Shown here: piece after piece, positions 9,735-20,944 of the stretch | Numbering within the stretch: position 1 is the stretch's first letter | Layout of the letters: each line of letters opens with the position of its first letter | Origin: Pegoplata infirma | Taxonomy: Eukaryota; Arthropoda; Insecta; Diptera; Anthomyiidae | Direction: 5' to 3' | NCBI GenBank assembly: GCA_963921195.1 | Contig: OY992540.1 | Span: 8,049,266-8,113,265, forward strand | DNA: 64,000 nt | Position numbers and translations under genes: made by a program | The notes under the pieces: model-generated | Told to the model about the DNA's origin: nothing | Database searches by the model: none | What the model saw: only the letters and a program-made list of their open reading frames with translations

Positions 9735-10015
9735 TATTCCTCTAACGTTTACGTGATTACCTGGCAATATTTTCTAGATACAATTTTAATGATATCTTCA
9801 AATTATCTTCCAAGTGATTATCTGGCAATATTGCCGATTTATCTTCCAGAAGAATTGCTTTCGTATCTTCTGGGCGTATTGCTTTCGGGACACGATTTCT
9901 CCCAACGGGGGTTTCTTCCGCAATACGAAGAGGTATCCCCCGCAATACAATTTATCTTCCAGGCTATACGCTAGGGTATCTTCTTCGTATCGGAATGCTT
10001 GCAGGGTTACTTGTA
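9735..10015 (-). repeat. Degenerate GCAATA / TATCTTC repeat block
   Basis: GCAATA, TATCTTCC and their variants recur roughly every 20-30 bases. Read on the minus strand, the block starts CCCTGCAAGCATTCCG and matches the block near 7005-7070. It is probably the right arm of the element into which the LINE inserted. The overlapping frames on both strands here (9660-9974, 9757-9945, 9798-10034, 9814-10056) are products of this repetitive sequence. Confidence 0.55.
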
Positions 10016-10304
10016 AAGAAAATACAAAGAACATTTTTTTAAAGATAGCGAAGTAAGATTATTGTCATTTATATGCTAATGCTTAAAGTTACAATGATTT
10101 TTTGTTGTTTGCAAGGAATCATTTAATAAATATTTCTACAGATGTTACTAGATATCTACATTTTATTTGGTTTAACCATAAACAGTTTTATTTTTAATAA
10201 AAGCCACAAAAAAAAGATTCTATTGAAATTTGGATGTTTTTTGTTTTTATTTTAATTTAAACAGCTTAATTTCAAATCGTTTGCGCAGGCAATTTGTTTT
10301 TTTT

Positions 10305-11113
10305 TAACATGATAATGTTTTTAGGCTGGTGTCTAATTTTAAAAAAGTTGCAGGACGCCACCTCAGTTTGACTATATAAGCTAAAAATTAATGAAAAAGA
10401 AAACAAGAATTACTATTTTCATTTTCTTAAAACCAAAAATTTTAATAACTTGGATTTGGAACTTGAATAATAATCCACCTCGTGGTGAATAAAACCGTTT
10501 TTCACCAGCTGGTGAATAAAAAGTAACATAATAATTTTTCAACAAAAAAAAATTTTTTGTTCATTAATTTTTTTTTTTTTTTTGTTTTCAGCAATTTTTT
10601 TCCATCAAATTTTTTTTTCCATAAATTTTTTTTTTCATCATTTTTTTTTTTCATCAAATTTTTTTTTTTTTTTTTCACAAATCTTTTTTTCATGATATTT
10701 TTTTTTTTCATTTTTTTTTTCATTTTTTTCGTGAAAAAAATCGTTTTTTTTACCAAAACTACTTTTTCACCAAGTCTAAGCTTTTCGCATAAAAATTTTA
10801 TCATTTGTTTATCAAATGTACATAAAACAAGTGAGAGTGTTATATTCTTTGGTGCCGAATCTTTTATACTCTCCAAAATGTAAAAACACTTTTTTGCACT
10901 TATTTTTGCACTCACTTACGAAATGTACAGCTCTTTTAGTTTTTTAATGGGGTCCTCGACTGATATTTCAATTCGTTTTGCATGGAATAGCAAAGTAATA
11001 TAACATTATTTTTCTAAAAAAAACTTTGTTTTGGCAAGTACACCCAAATCTTCCGCAAAACATTATCATGATTTAATGTTTTGGGCAAAAGTACAAAATT
11101 CGCAGGCATTTTT
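10305..11113 (+). repeat. Repeat G, copy 1 (left part of a foldback)
   Basis: Matches 37902-39870 block for block: GCAGGACGCCACCTCAG with a TATATAA downstream (10347-10379), a CACCAGCTGGTGAATAAAA palindrome (~10503), a long T-rich tract with CATCAA/CATAAA punctuation (10535-10735), then TCACCAAGTCTAAGCTTTTC and a segment ending ATTCGCAGGCATTTTTT. On the minus strand at 10851-10874 it carries a TATA-like GGAGAGTATAAAAGATTCGG. The frames 10502-10915 (-) and 10557-10883 (+) are K-rich/F-rich translations of the T tract and are not genes. Confidence 0.75.
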
Positions 11114-11861
11114 TAAATATAAAATGTATGATGACTCCGTGCGACACTTAAAATTGAAAAAGAACACTACCACATACACGTCAGAGTAGAGGCAAAATAT
11201 AAAAACACTGCATTCTCAGTTTTTCAATTGGTTATTTTTTGCTCCGTCTTAAAGGACTTCAAAGTTTTAAGGATATAAAAATTAAAAATTTTTTTTTTTA
11301 ATATTTCTATCCATCAGTTTATATTGATATGGGTATCAACTAAAAGATGTAATTTTTCCTTTGAAAATTTTAGCCTTTCATATCCTTGCGAATATCCAAT
11401 CCAGTGACATTTTTATAAAATTTGGCAACTTTGCTTTAAATGCTCCAATATATCATTATTGTTTTGTATGGCAAAAAAGGTTTTCTTTAAATTTTGAATG
11501 TCCGGGCAAATGTTTATTTTACTAAAACTTAAACGTATGTGCTACACATTTAAGGCCAATCAGATTAAATTATCCCGTGGCGGCCGGTGATCAAAGTTTT
11601 TTGAAAATTAAAAAAAAAAAAATATTTCTTGCGATACAACATATTTATTTAATCGGTCGAACGGCTTTTGAGATATCGTCATTTGAAATTTCAAGAATTT
11701 TTTTAATAAAAACTAAAAATTTCTTTCCATTGACTTTAGACAATATTTCATTGAAACTTAATTTGCGGCAAATCTGATTGTTTTAACCAGTGGTGCCCTT
11801 TGGTAATAGTTTTGGATTTTTGGAAAATTAAAAATAAAAAAATGCCGCAGAGTTTTGTAAT
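11114..11861. other. Interior of the repeat G foldback
   Basis: No gene is supported. Near 11135-11310 the order of phrases (CCGTGCGACA, ACTGCATTCTCAGTTTTTC, AAAGGACTTCAAAGTTTTAA) resembles the left end of the Harbinger-like elements at 25706 and 44050, so a badly degraded relative is probably present. The rest is AT-rich. Confidence 0.4.
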
Positions 11862-12400
11862 CGTTCCCAAAATATTAAATCATGATAATGTTTTATTTAA
11901 TAAAAACTTTTTACGAATAACCCTCACTTATATGCAAAAAAATATGTAAGGGTTAAAAAAATATTCAAAAAAAAAATAACTCCAAAAAATTTCTCGAATT
12001 TATTCAATATTCACAAAAAATTCGGAAAACTAAGAACAAATCAAGAAAATACTAAAAATAAGTCAGAAAAATGCAGATATTAAAAAAAAAATACAAAATT
12101 CAGAAAGAAAAACAACTAGAAAATTTAGAAAAATCTGAATATATAAAATTTTTTTATTTATAATTAAATAAAAAAGTATAAAGAATTAATGCAAACAAAT
12201 TTTGCCCTAACAAAAAGAAATGTACAAGCTAAACTAAAGAGTATAAAAGATTCGGCACCAAAAAATATACCACTCTCACTTGTTTTATGTACATTTGATA
12301 AACAAATGGAAAATTTTTATGCGAAAAGCTTAGACTTGGTGAAAAAATTGTTTGGTAAAAAAATGATTTTTTTTCATGAAAATCAAAATTAAGTTAAAAA
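11862..12400 (-). repeat. Repeat G, inverted arm
   Basis: On the minus strand this matches parts of 10735-11113: TCACCAAGTCTAAGCTTTTC (reverse of 12326-12345), the CTCTCACTTGTTTTATGTAC phrase (12271-12290 on the plus strand) and a weaker ATTAAATCATGATAATGTTT (11873-11892). With the left block it makes a foldback of about 2 kb. The small frame 12189-12392 is part of this repeat. Confidence 0.6.
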
Positions 12401-13449
12401 AAATTAATGAACCCAAAATTTTTGAAGAAAAGAATTTTGATAAAAAAAAGTTTTTGATGAATTTTTTTGATGAAAAGAAAAATTTTTTGATGTAAAAAAA
12501 ATTAATGAAAAAAAAAAACGGTAAGCGCTACAAAAAAATTTTATGGGAGATTTGGATTCACGATAGCAAAAGCTATAAGAATTATTTGGATATTTCACTG
12601 TGAGGTTTTTGTTGTCGAACAGTGTAAATATTTAGGAATAACTCGAAAACTGGATCAGCTAGGATTTTCGTGTTGACAGTTTTTAAAGTTCAAAATAAAG
12701 AGGAGTGAAATGCCATTAGCCGATTTTATCATCATTTTAACACAACCTAAACTTGCTTGAAATAGGGTGTGTGGTATTGAAAACGTATCTGAAGCCAACC
12801 TTGATAAAAACCAATATATTCAATATATAGTCAATATTTCAATAAATTAACAGTTTTTAAAGTGTAATTTAAGGTTGGTCTCGCATGTATAAACTGAATG
12901 CATGTACGAGTATTCCTACTTAAGTTTGTAATACATAAATTTTTTATTGCAATTGAATTTCTCATATGTATCAATTGATGTTCAATAGAAAAGCAATGCT
13001 ATTTCTATATATTTCACTTGAAACTTTTAATTAATTTAAATGTTTTATTTTAGTGCAGTGGATCGTATACGTATTAAAATAAATACTACTGTAATAAATC
13101 ATACGCCATGATGTACAGTTGTAATGCAATAACTAGTTTTTTATAGCCAGTGATTTGTAAAACTTTTTTTATATGTTGAATTAACTTTATGGAAAATTTT
13201 TATATTTTCTTGTAAAATATATAAAGATCATTAAAGCCAATGCAATTAGCAAAAAATTAGATTTTTTTCTGATACATATGAAAATCAAATCTAAACTAGA
13301 TTATTCTGTTTTGTTCGATGATTGCCATAGAGTTCTTTGGACTGTAACTATGCTATTTCTTAAATATTGTAATAATAAATACTTGACGTTAAGTAAAATT
13401 GCAAATTTGCCTAATACCACACTAAAAAAGGCAAATTTAATCGTCACTG
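12401..13449. other. AT-rich stretch, nothing recognised
   Basis: No supported gene, inverted repeat or tandem repeat was found apart from A/T runs. The 61-codon frame at 13278-13463 shows no domain. Confidence 0.5.
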
Positions 13450-15280
13450 TGAAAACCCCATGAGTTTTTTTCTAAAGAAAAAATCTCTTGGAATCTTAGA
13501 CTTTTTCAAAAGAAAATTTTTCTCGGAATCTGAGACATTTTCAGCAGAAAAAATGTCCCTGCATCTCAGACTTTTTCTAAACAAAAAAGACTTTTCTATA
13601 CAAAAAACAATTTATAAACTATGAATTTTTCTATAGAAAAACGTTTGAGAACCTGAGACTTCTCATAATTTGATACTTTTTCTATACCCGTGTAAAAAAA
13701 TAATTATATCAAAACATATCTCCTTTGATAAAAACATATATGGATCATATCTAAATGGATATAATCAGATCTACTCCATATATATTCATATCTGCTTCAG
13801 ATATGATTTGATCCGTAAATTGAGTCTATCTGACAATTTTACATATATGAACATATCTGAAAATGTCTGATCATATATGCCATATATGCCAGATAGACTC
13901 AATTTACGGATCAAAACATATCTGAAGCAGATATGAATATATATGGAGTAGATCTGATTATATCCATTTAGATATGATCTATATATGTTTTTATCAAAGG
14001 AGATATGTTTTGATATAATTATTTTTTTACACGGGTAGAAAAAGGTCTGAGAATCTGCGAATTTTTCTATAGAAAAAATTCCTTAGAATCTGAGACTTTT
14101 TCTATATAACAAATGTTTAAGAATCTGAGACATTTTCTATAGAAAAACTTTTTCTATAAAAAAAACGTCTCAGAATCTTAGAGTTTTTCTATAGAAAAAA
14201 TGTCTCAGAATCTGAGACTTTTTCTATAGAAAAAACGTCTGAGAATCTGAAACATTTTTAATTGAAAAACGTCTCAGAATCTGAGAATTTTTCTATAGAT
14301 AAAATGCCTTAGAATCTGAGACTTTTTTGACAGAAAAAATGCCTCAGAATCTGACACTTTTTCTGCAGAAAAAACATCTCAACATCTGGAAGTATTTTGA
14401 AAAAAAGTTTCGGAATCTGAGAATTTTTTTCTGTAGGACAAACGTCTCAGAATCTGAGACATTCTTCCTAAAGAAAAAGTATTAGATTCTGTGTAGAAAG
14501 AGTCTCAGATTCTAAGACATTTTTCGTATATATATTTTTCTCAGATTCTGAAACATTTTTTTTATAGAAAAAGTCTCAGATTCTAAGACATTTTTCCAAT
14601 AGAAAAAGTCTCAGATTCTAAGACATTTTTCCAATAGAAAAAGTCTCAGATTCTAAGACATTTTTCTTATAGAAAAAGTCTCAGATTCTGATAAATTTTT
14701 CCTAAAGAAAAACTAGCAGTTTATGAGACATTTTTCCTACAGAAAATTTCTTAGGTTCTGAGATATTTTTCCTATAGTATAAGTCTTTCATTCTGAGTGA
14801 TTTTTCCTATGGAAAAAGTCTTAGATTCTGAGAAATTTTTCCTATAGGAAAAGTCTCAGATTCCGAGACAATTTTTCTAGAGAAAAAGTTTCAGACTCTT
14901 TTGAGATTTTTCCAACAGAAAAGGTGTCAGATTCTGAAATATTTTCCTACAGAAAATGTGTCACATTCTGAGAGATTTTTCCTATAGAAAAAGTATCAAA
15001 TTCTAAGACTTTTTCCTGTATGAAGAGTAGCAGATTCTAAGACATTTTTCCTGTATGAAGAGTAGCAGATTCTGAGACATTTTCCTTATAGAAAAAGAAA
15101 ATTTTACTACAGAAAAAATCTCAGATTCTGAGACATTTTTCCTATAGAAAAAGTCCCAGACTCTAAGGCATTTTTTCTAAAGACAAGTTCTAAGATTCTA
15201 GGGCTTTTTTTTTTTTAAAAAGTCTCAGTTCTTCTATAGGAAAAATGTCTAAGCATCTGACAGTTTTTCTTTAGAAAGAC
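13450..15280. repeat. ~40-bp minisatellite that switches strand midway
   Basis: Units of about 35-40 bp built from TCTCAGAATCTGAGA and TTTTTCTATAGAAAAA repeat throughout, except for the inserted MITE at 13687-14035. Up to about 14460 the unit reads GAATCTGAGACTTTTTC then TATAGAAAAAACGTCT. From about 14485 onward the order is reversed (GATTCTAAGACATTTTTCC then TATAGAAAAAGTCTCA), which is the reverse complement. The two sub-blocks in each unit are near-palindromes. The array is thus a large inverted structure made of small palindromes. No coding potential. Confidence 0.88.
13687..14035. mobile_element. 349-bp fully palindromic MITE, TA target site
   Basis: The ends CCCGTGTAAAAAAATAATTA and its reverse complement are flanked by TA on both sides (13685-13686, 14036-14037). 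The two arms pair over nearly their full ~160-bp length (landmarks GATCCGTAAATTGAGTCTAT and ATAGACTCAATTTACGGATC). The TA duplication and lack of coding sequence suggest a Tc1/mariner-type MITE. It lies inside the forward half of the minisatellite. The frame 13670-13870 is one arm. Confidence 0.85.
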
Positions 15281-15681
15281 TCCCAGATTCACATGGAATA
15301 ATTCTGATATTCAATGCTGCTTTTTCTGTAGAAAATTAGAATACGCAAACCTCTAACATTGTTTCGGCAAAACTTCTTTTACGGCGAGGATAAAAAAATT
15401 CTTAAAATAATGCTAAAATTGTATTACTCAAAAGCAAAAATCATAAAAAATTAAATTGTAAACATTTATAGCGGGAGGACAGGTGTCTCCAACATTTTCC
15501 AGCAACCCCCATCGTAACGCCCCTGACAATTTTTTGTATTAGCTCTTGTTTTTTTATGTCAAATCTAACGCGAAATGAGAAGTGAGCTAAAAAAAAATAC
15601 TTTCGCACTTATAAGTGCTCTAATATGTATACAAAAAAAGGATTGGACAGTAAACATATTAAGTATTTTAAACTTTCACTA
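15281..15681. other. AT-rich stretch, nothing recognised
   Basis: Unique-looking sequence with no supported gene or repeat. Confidence 0.5.
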
Positions 15682-16307
15682 ACAAGGGAAGTCTCTCTCG
15701 CCACACTTTTCGACCTGAATTGATTTTTATCTTTTAAGAGAACCAAAGCAGTTGTTGGTTTGGGGGGAGGAACTGTAGCATTTTTTATTATTTTATTTAC
15801 TTCTTAGTTCAAAATACCCTAACCAAATTTGTACTTTGAATTAACTACACCACTTTACAAATCTAAGGTTTGTCACTGTATTTTGGATGAAACCACAAAA
15901 AAATTTAGGTTTTTTTGTACCGAATACAAACGGTCTATTCAATTTTTCTATCATAGAAGATTCTGACTTTCGAATGATTTGTGTCCATTTTCTGAAATTT
16001 TTTATTTAAGAAAACACTGTGTAAACAAACAATATTTAAAACAAATGGATGGTTTTTGTAAACGATTTTTTTTATCAATTTGGGAAATGCTAGTTGGGTA
16101 CCCCAGATGCCTCATCCAGAAGGACATTTACAAAGCTGACTTGAGGATCTAATAGGAATACCACGAAAAAGGAATTCTACGAACAAATACTTATCGACCA
16201 CCCTGAAAAAAAAATTCCATAGTTTTTTGGGCATAAGTTTTTAATCCTGAAAAACATATTCAAATTTTATAAAGTCCGGAATATACCACAAGAGGGACTT
16301 TCCTTGT
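15682..16307. mobile_element. Repeat F, copy 1 (TA-flanked, ACAAGG ends)
   Basis: The left end ACAAGGGAAGTCTC and right end GGGACTTTCCTTGT are inverted, with TA on each side (15680-15681, 16308-16309). A second member is at 49467-50069. The interior at 15849-15910 contains the terminus of the Harbinger-like repeat R (CTTTACAAATCTAAGGTTTG; compare the right end of 34740-35439). No coding sequence. Confidence 0.65.
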
Positions 16308-16309
16308 TA

Positions 16310-16819
16310 ATGAAAAACCATTCTACTTATTTGACCAATTTTTTTTAATTTTATACTTTCCAAAGAGTTTTCCACTTTGAATAGATGAAGTTTTTTTGTT
16401 CGGTTTTTCTCATTAAACATTTGCCGGTCTTGAGTGTATTTTGCAATTTATTTTATTATGGGTCAACACCACCAGATTAATTTTTTTTTTAACATTTTTG
16501 TTGTTGTTTTTAGTTGGAAAGTTAGTTTTTCTTTAAAAAGGGTTTTGGATTTTTTTTGAAAAGTAACTGTTTTCTTTTACAAAGTACATATTTACATTGA
16601 TTAAATGTGAATGTTGGTCATTAAACTTTTTTTTTCTGTTGGTGACTTTAATTATATGTAATTAACTCATTGTTATAAAATTTCTAAAAGTAAAGGTCAC
16701 AAGTTGGTTTCAAAAATGTTATTTAATTTTTTTGTTCTCATCAGTAATCATTTTATACCCTTAACTTTCAATTGTAGTACCACAACCGCTATACACCGAT
16801 TTGCCTGAAACTTAAAATG
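16310..16819. other. AT-rich stretch, nothing recognised
   Basis: No gene. Runs of T dominate, and there is a short ATACCCTTAACTTTCAATTG phrase near 16755. Confidence 0.5.
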
Positions 16820-18470
16820 TATATGGGACATTCCATGTGAAATCGGACACTTTGAAAAACTTTTTTTTTAGATTTTCCCAATTTGTTTACAGTTTTTAGT
16901 ACCCTTCGAAAACTCCTTCGTGGTAAATTTTCAGATTTTTTTGATGACCCGTTCAAAAGATATCGAATTTTTAAAAATTGGTAGTTTGTTCCTTTACTCA
17001 AACTTCTTTTAATCATAACTTCTTCAATAATGGTCCAAATTTCAAATTATTTTTTTCAAAATTTTTGTTTTTTTACGTACTTTCTAAAAAAAAATCCCAA
17101 AAATTCTTGAAAGCGCTCTAGTATGCGATTTTTAAGTTTTAAAATTTAAATCTCATTTTTGAAAATGTTTGTACTTTTCGATTTTTTTGAAATTTTTTTG
17201 TGTAAAACTTCTATCAGTTCTACAAATTTTTAGCCCAGGAAGATTGTGGGATAACGATTATTACTATTTTTTAAAATTTTTTGAAAAAATTTTATTGTAA
17301 TTTTCCAATCTTAAAATCATTTCTACTGCTCCAATGGTGCGTCATAGAGGGGCCCTTTATAAGACCGACCCCCATTAATTTTTACGTCTTAACATTTCTT
17401 TGGAACAAACTAATACCCTATCTCCAATTTCTAAGTGGGCTCCAACACAAAACGACATTTTTTAAAATTTGTTCCAACCGCTCTAACTGCCCTAATAGTG
17501 CCCTTAGAGCAACAAAATGTATTACCGACCCACAATATTTTTTTAGTCCAAACATTTTCTTTGAACACACCTACCCTCTATCTTTAACTGTTAAGGCGGT
17601 CCCCATACAATTTTTTTTATTTTTTGTAAATTTGTTTTATTTAATCAGCTTCTACCGGTCCAATGGTGCGTCCGAAAGGGGTCATTAGTGAGACGAACCC
17701 CCATTTATTTTTACCCTACAACATTTTTCCAAAACATACCTATGTCCTATCTCCACTCCCTAAGTAGGCTCCCATACAAAATTACATTTTTATAAAATTT
17801 GCTCCAACTGTTATTTGTATGGGAGCCTACTTGGGGAGTGGAGATAGGGCGTAGGTATGTTTTGAAAAAATGTTGTAGGGTATAAATAAATGGGGGTCGG
17901 TCTCACTAATGACCCCTCTCGGACGCACCATTGGACCGGTAAAGGACGCACCATTGGAGCAGTAGAAATGATTTTAAGATTGAAAAATTACAATAAAATT
18001 TTTTCAAAAAATTTTGAAAAATAGTAATAATCGTTATCCCACGATCTTCCTGGGCAAAAAATTTTTAGAATTGATAGAAGTTTTACACAGAAAAATTGCA
18101 AAAAAATCGAAGAGTACAAACATTTTCAAAAATGAGATTTAAATTTTAAAACTTAAAAATCGCATACTAGAGCGCTTTCAAGAATTTTTTGGGATTGTTT
18201 TTTAGAAAGTACGTAAAAAAATAAAAATTTTGAAAAAAAAAATTTGAAATTTGGACCATTATTGAAGAAGTTATGATTAAAAGAAGTTTGAGTAAAGGAA
18301 CAAACTACCAATTTTTAAAAATTCGATATCTTTTGAACGGGTCATCAAAAAAATCTGAAAATTTACCACGAAGGAGTTTTCGAAAGGTACTAAAAACTGT
18401 AAACAAATTGGGAAAATCTAAAAAAAAAGTTTTTCAAAGTGTCCGATTTCACATGGAATGTCCCATATAT
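16820..18470. mobile_element. Giant foldback B, copy 1
   Basis: The ends TATATGGGACATTCCATGTG and its inverse bound arms that pair over ~650 bp (right arm 17814-18470), with a ~33-bp spacer around 17781-17813. The left arm is ~300 bp longer because of extra blocks at about 17345-17640 with no counterpart on the right. The central phrase CCTATCTCCACTCCCTAAG also occurs in the giant palindrome at 50581-52692. The frames 16789-17016 (-) and 18273-18479 (+) give the same peptide because they lie in opposite arms. They are not genes. Confidence 0.85.
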
Positions 18471-19343
18471 AAAAAATAGACGAAGTAAAGGTTGGGTGGC
18501 TCGGCTGGTCGGCCATAGTGGTTTAAAATTTCGTTGTCTCCTTATGAAAAAATATGGTGCTCCAGGAAATTTCAAATAACTCCTGAACTAACTCTTATAT
18601 TGTCCAGTGAAAAAATTCGTTGTCAAACTAAATCAAAGAAAGATTTTTCTTTTGTCAAATAATATTTTTTTCTAAAAAATTATTTTCTTTTACTAAAAAC
18701 TTATGTTTTCTTACCAATCTATTTTCACCAACTTTTTTATTTGCCAAAAATTTAATTCACCAAATTTTTTTTTTTACTAAAATTTTTGTTCATTAAATTT
18801 TTTTCAATCATTTTCAAATTCACATCTTTTATATTGGGGAGTGTATCAATATATTCGGCAACGATGAATTTAATTTTTTTTACTTGTTTTGTTTATTATC
18901 AATTTTTTTAATTAACTTTGACAATAGAGTGTTACTTTTGTTTTGTTTAAATTAAAAGATTTTTACATTTCCTAAAAAACTTAAGATTTAAAAACCCCAA
19001 GCCTCCCAATAATAATACAAGTATGCCTTCTTTTGTGTACCCTTGACTCTAGTAGCAAAGAGTATATAAGAAAAAGGAAGATTTTGTTAAATGTTAGATA
19101 TTTTTTTATGGCTAATTTATATTGTTTTGTACGAATATAAACTGACACTTAGACACGCGAAATCAGCTAAAGTTTATCACATTCATCAATGTAAGTGAAA
19201 GTATTGTCTGTATGAAGTCGAAAATTAAAAAAAAAAATTTCAAAAATCCAGAATTTTATAAATTTTTAAAAATTTCGAAATATTTTACACTAGAAATTAC
19301 GAGAAGACCTTGTAATTATTATTAATTTTTTTTTTTTTTTAAA
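18471..19343. other. AT-rich stretch with a GTAT…ATTCGGC motif
   Basis: No gene. A degraded copy of the TATAAAAGATTCGGC / ACTTGTTTT module of repeat G is seen at 18836-18895 (GGGGAGTGTATCAATATATT, then ATTCGGCA, ending TACTTGTTTT). TTACACTAGAAATTACGAG at 19282-19300 is an end of repeat O, which is split by the next element. Confidence 0.45.
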
Positions 19344-19781
19344 GAAGCAACACTCAGGCAATGCTGCCTGTCAATTACTAATGTAACCGTGATACTTCTT
19401 TCGGAAAGGGGATAGAAGAGAGGTGAAAGATTTGAAAGATAGAAGAGCTTCAGTATGGCAACACTGTAATTGCACGTGTTGATAATTTTGAGTACAGTTG
19501 TTGCATCGCAATCTGTTATTGATCTGGCGAATTATTTTTGAAGCTATGTTTATAGCCATTATTTTATTATTTTACTTCGTTGACATTTTTAGTGCTTTTT
19601 ATCAACGAAGGAGGGTGCTGCGATAGATATTACTTAGTTATAAATAGAAACTAATAAATATCTGAAAAAAATGTTGTTCTGCCTGAGCTGAGAATCGAAC
19701 CCAGGCTTGCTGGCTAGTAGTCCAACGCGCTAACCACTAAGCCACAGCACCCACAAATTATTAATTATTAATTGTTGCTTC
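19344..19781 (-). mobile_element. tRNA-like element with 9-bp inverted ends
   Basis: GAAGCAACA (19344-19352) and TGTTGCTTC (19773-19781) bound the element. Its right part holds a tRNA-like block on the minus strand (19682-19753). Repeat O sequence lies on both sides, so this is an insertion into O. A tRNA-related segment inside inverted ends could be a SINE captured by a MITE. No target duplication was determined. Confidence 0.55.
19682..19753 (-). other. tRNA-like segment, not a functional tRNA
   Basis: The minus strand reads a good A box (GGCTTAGTGGTTAGCGCG) and B box (GGGTTCGATTC). The T arm is paired, CTGGG-TTCGATT-CTCAG. The acceptor strands do not pair (GGTGCTG against CTCAGGC) and the anticodon stem is imperfect. 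It is a tRNA-derived pseudogene or SINE head, possibly still Pol III-competent. Confidence 0.6.
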
Positions 19782-20108
19782 CTTCTATTTTAAGAGAATT
19801 ACTTTTAAAAATTACGAGCTTTTTTGTAATTTTTACTTATTTTTTTCAAATTTCAAATTTAAGAACCAAGCCTTTAAGGCCAAATATGGTTCAAATACTA
19901 CTCCATTATCAAAATAACAAATCAAGAAAAAAAAGTTATTTTTAATAAACAATTTCTTAAACCAAAAAAGTTATAGAATTAACCTAAATACTAAAAACTA
20001 AAGGCCCTAAAAGACGCATTACAAACACAATGCAACTTTTTTCCCTTTTTAATGTACTTAAATGCATATAACTCATGAACCAATACACATACAATGACCG
20101 CATATATA
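19782..20108. other. Remainder of repeat O and AT-rich flank
   Basis: AAAATTACGAGCTTTTTTGT (near 19808) is a repeat O phrase. Otherwise no gene or structure was recognised. Confidence 0.4.
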
Positions 20109-20924
20109 CACTCAAAATATTTTGTAGGCAAAAACAAATTAAAAACACACTTAAAACCAGTGAATAAACAATTGAAAACCATCCCAGTAATTATTCATTT
20201 GTTTTAACAAAGATCAACATTTATTTTTTACTGTTCACAAAATTTTCTAAAATAAATAACATTAAACCTTAAAAAATTAAGTTTTTTTCACTCTTTTTTA
20301 CTAACAAATTCGAAAAAAATAACCTACGAAAACATTAAAAATTATTGATAGTTCTGTTATTTTTACCAACAAATTTCAAAAAAAAATAACCTACGAAAAC
20401 AATAAAAATTAATGATTTCGTAGGTAATTTTTTACAATTTTTTATTGAAATATTTTTTTAAAAATATTTAATAAAATTTTGGGGAATCGATCCCGCAATC
20501 AACTACATTCTGGCCAGACACTCTACCCATCGTGCCAAAGTCACTTGATACAAACATGTTTTTATATTTCTATAAATAATTTTTTGATTTTTTTTTCTTC
20601 AAAAAAATAACTGACTTGTGTAGGTAAAAACTAATGATATTTCATTAAAAAATACCAACAATTTAAAAAAAAAATTACTTACACAAATCATTAAAAATCA
20701 AAAGAATAATCAGTAGTTTATACTTACAGAACAAAAATAAATGACTTTAAAAATTAAATGTTAAGGAAAGTCCTTATTTTTTAGTGTGTTATTTTTGAAA
20801 CAAAGGACTGAAGTAGTCATTAATAAAAATTGAACATCAAACAAATGTTTTTTCTTTTAAAAACGACTAAACGGAAAACTATTTAAATAAACTACAAACA
20901 GTTAATGACATAATTTTTTGAGTG
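20109..20924 (+). mobile_element. TA-flanked element A, copy 1 (816 bp)
   Basis: Ends CACTCAAAATATTTTGTAGG and, inverted, CACTCAAAAAATTATGTCAT, with TA on both sides (20107-20108, 20925-20926). Near-full copies lie at 33587, 41743 and 42870, and a partial at 41202. The interior has short inverted CCTACGAAAAC / TTTCGTAGG blocks and a conserved tRNA-like segment (20480-20540, minus). No coding sequence. TA duplications and CACTCAAAA ends suggest mobilisation by a Tc1/mariner-type transposase. Confidence 0.82.
20480..20540 (-). other. Conserved tRNA-like segment in element A
   Basis: The minus strand reads TTTGGCACGATGGGTAGAGT (A-box-like) and GCGGGATCGATTCCCC (B-box-like). The same block is found at 34514-34573, 41590-41650, 42122-42188 and 43234-43293 in the other copies, so it is part of the element. 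A canonical acceptor stem is missing. Confidence 0.6.
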
Positions 20925-20944
20925 TATTAAAACTTTGATATTGG

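Noticed and set aside
10502..10915. 137-codon K-rich frame on the minus strand and its F-rich partner at 10557-10883
   Set aside because: Both are translations of a punctuated T tract in repeat G. Similar tracts in the other copies give different low-complexity peptides.
13450..15280. CRISPR-like array
   Set aside because: Regular repeats are present, but there are no unique spacers and the units are contiguous. The genome is also eukaryotic in character.
16735..16760. Additional hammerhead core (CTGATGAG on the minus strand near 16742-16749)
   Set aside because: A GAAAC lies downstream, but the intervening sequence forms no stem II and the flanks do not pair.
17281..17688. 135-codon frame in foldback B
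   Set aside because: It lies in the left arm and crosses the repeated central blocks. The mirror arm does not keep it open.
19682..19753. Functional tRNA gene
   Set aside because: A and B boxes and the T arm are good, but the acceptor strands do not pair and the anticodon stem is irregular. Kept as tRNA-like.
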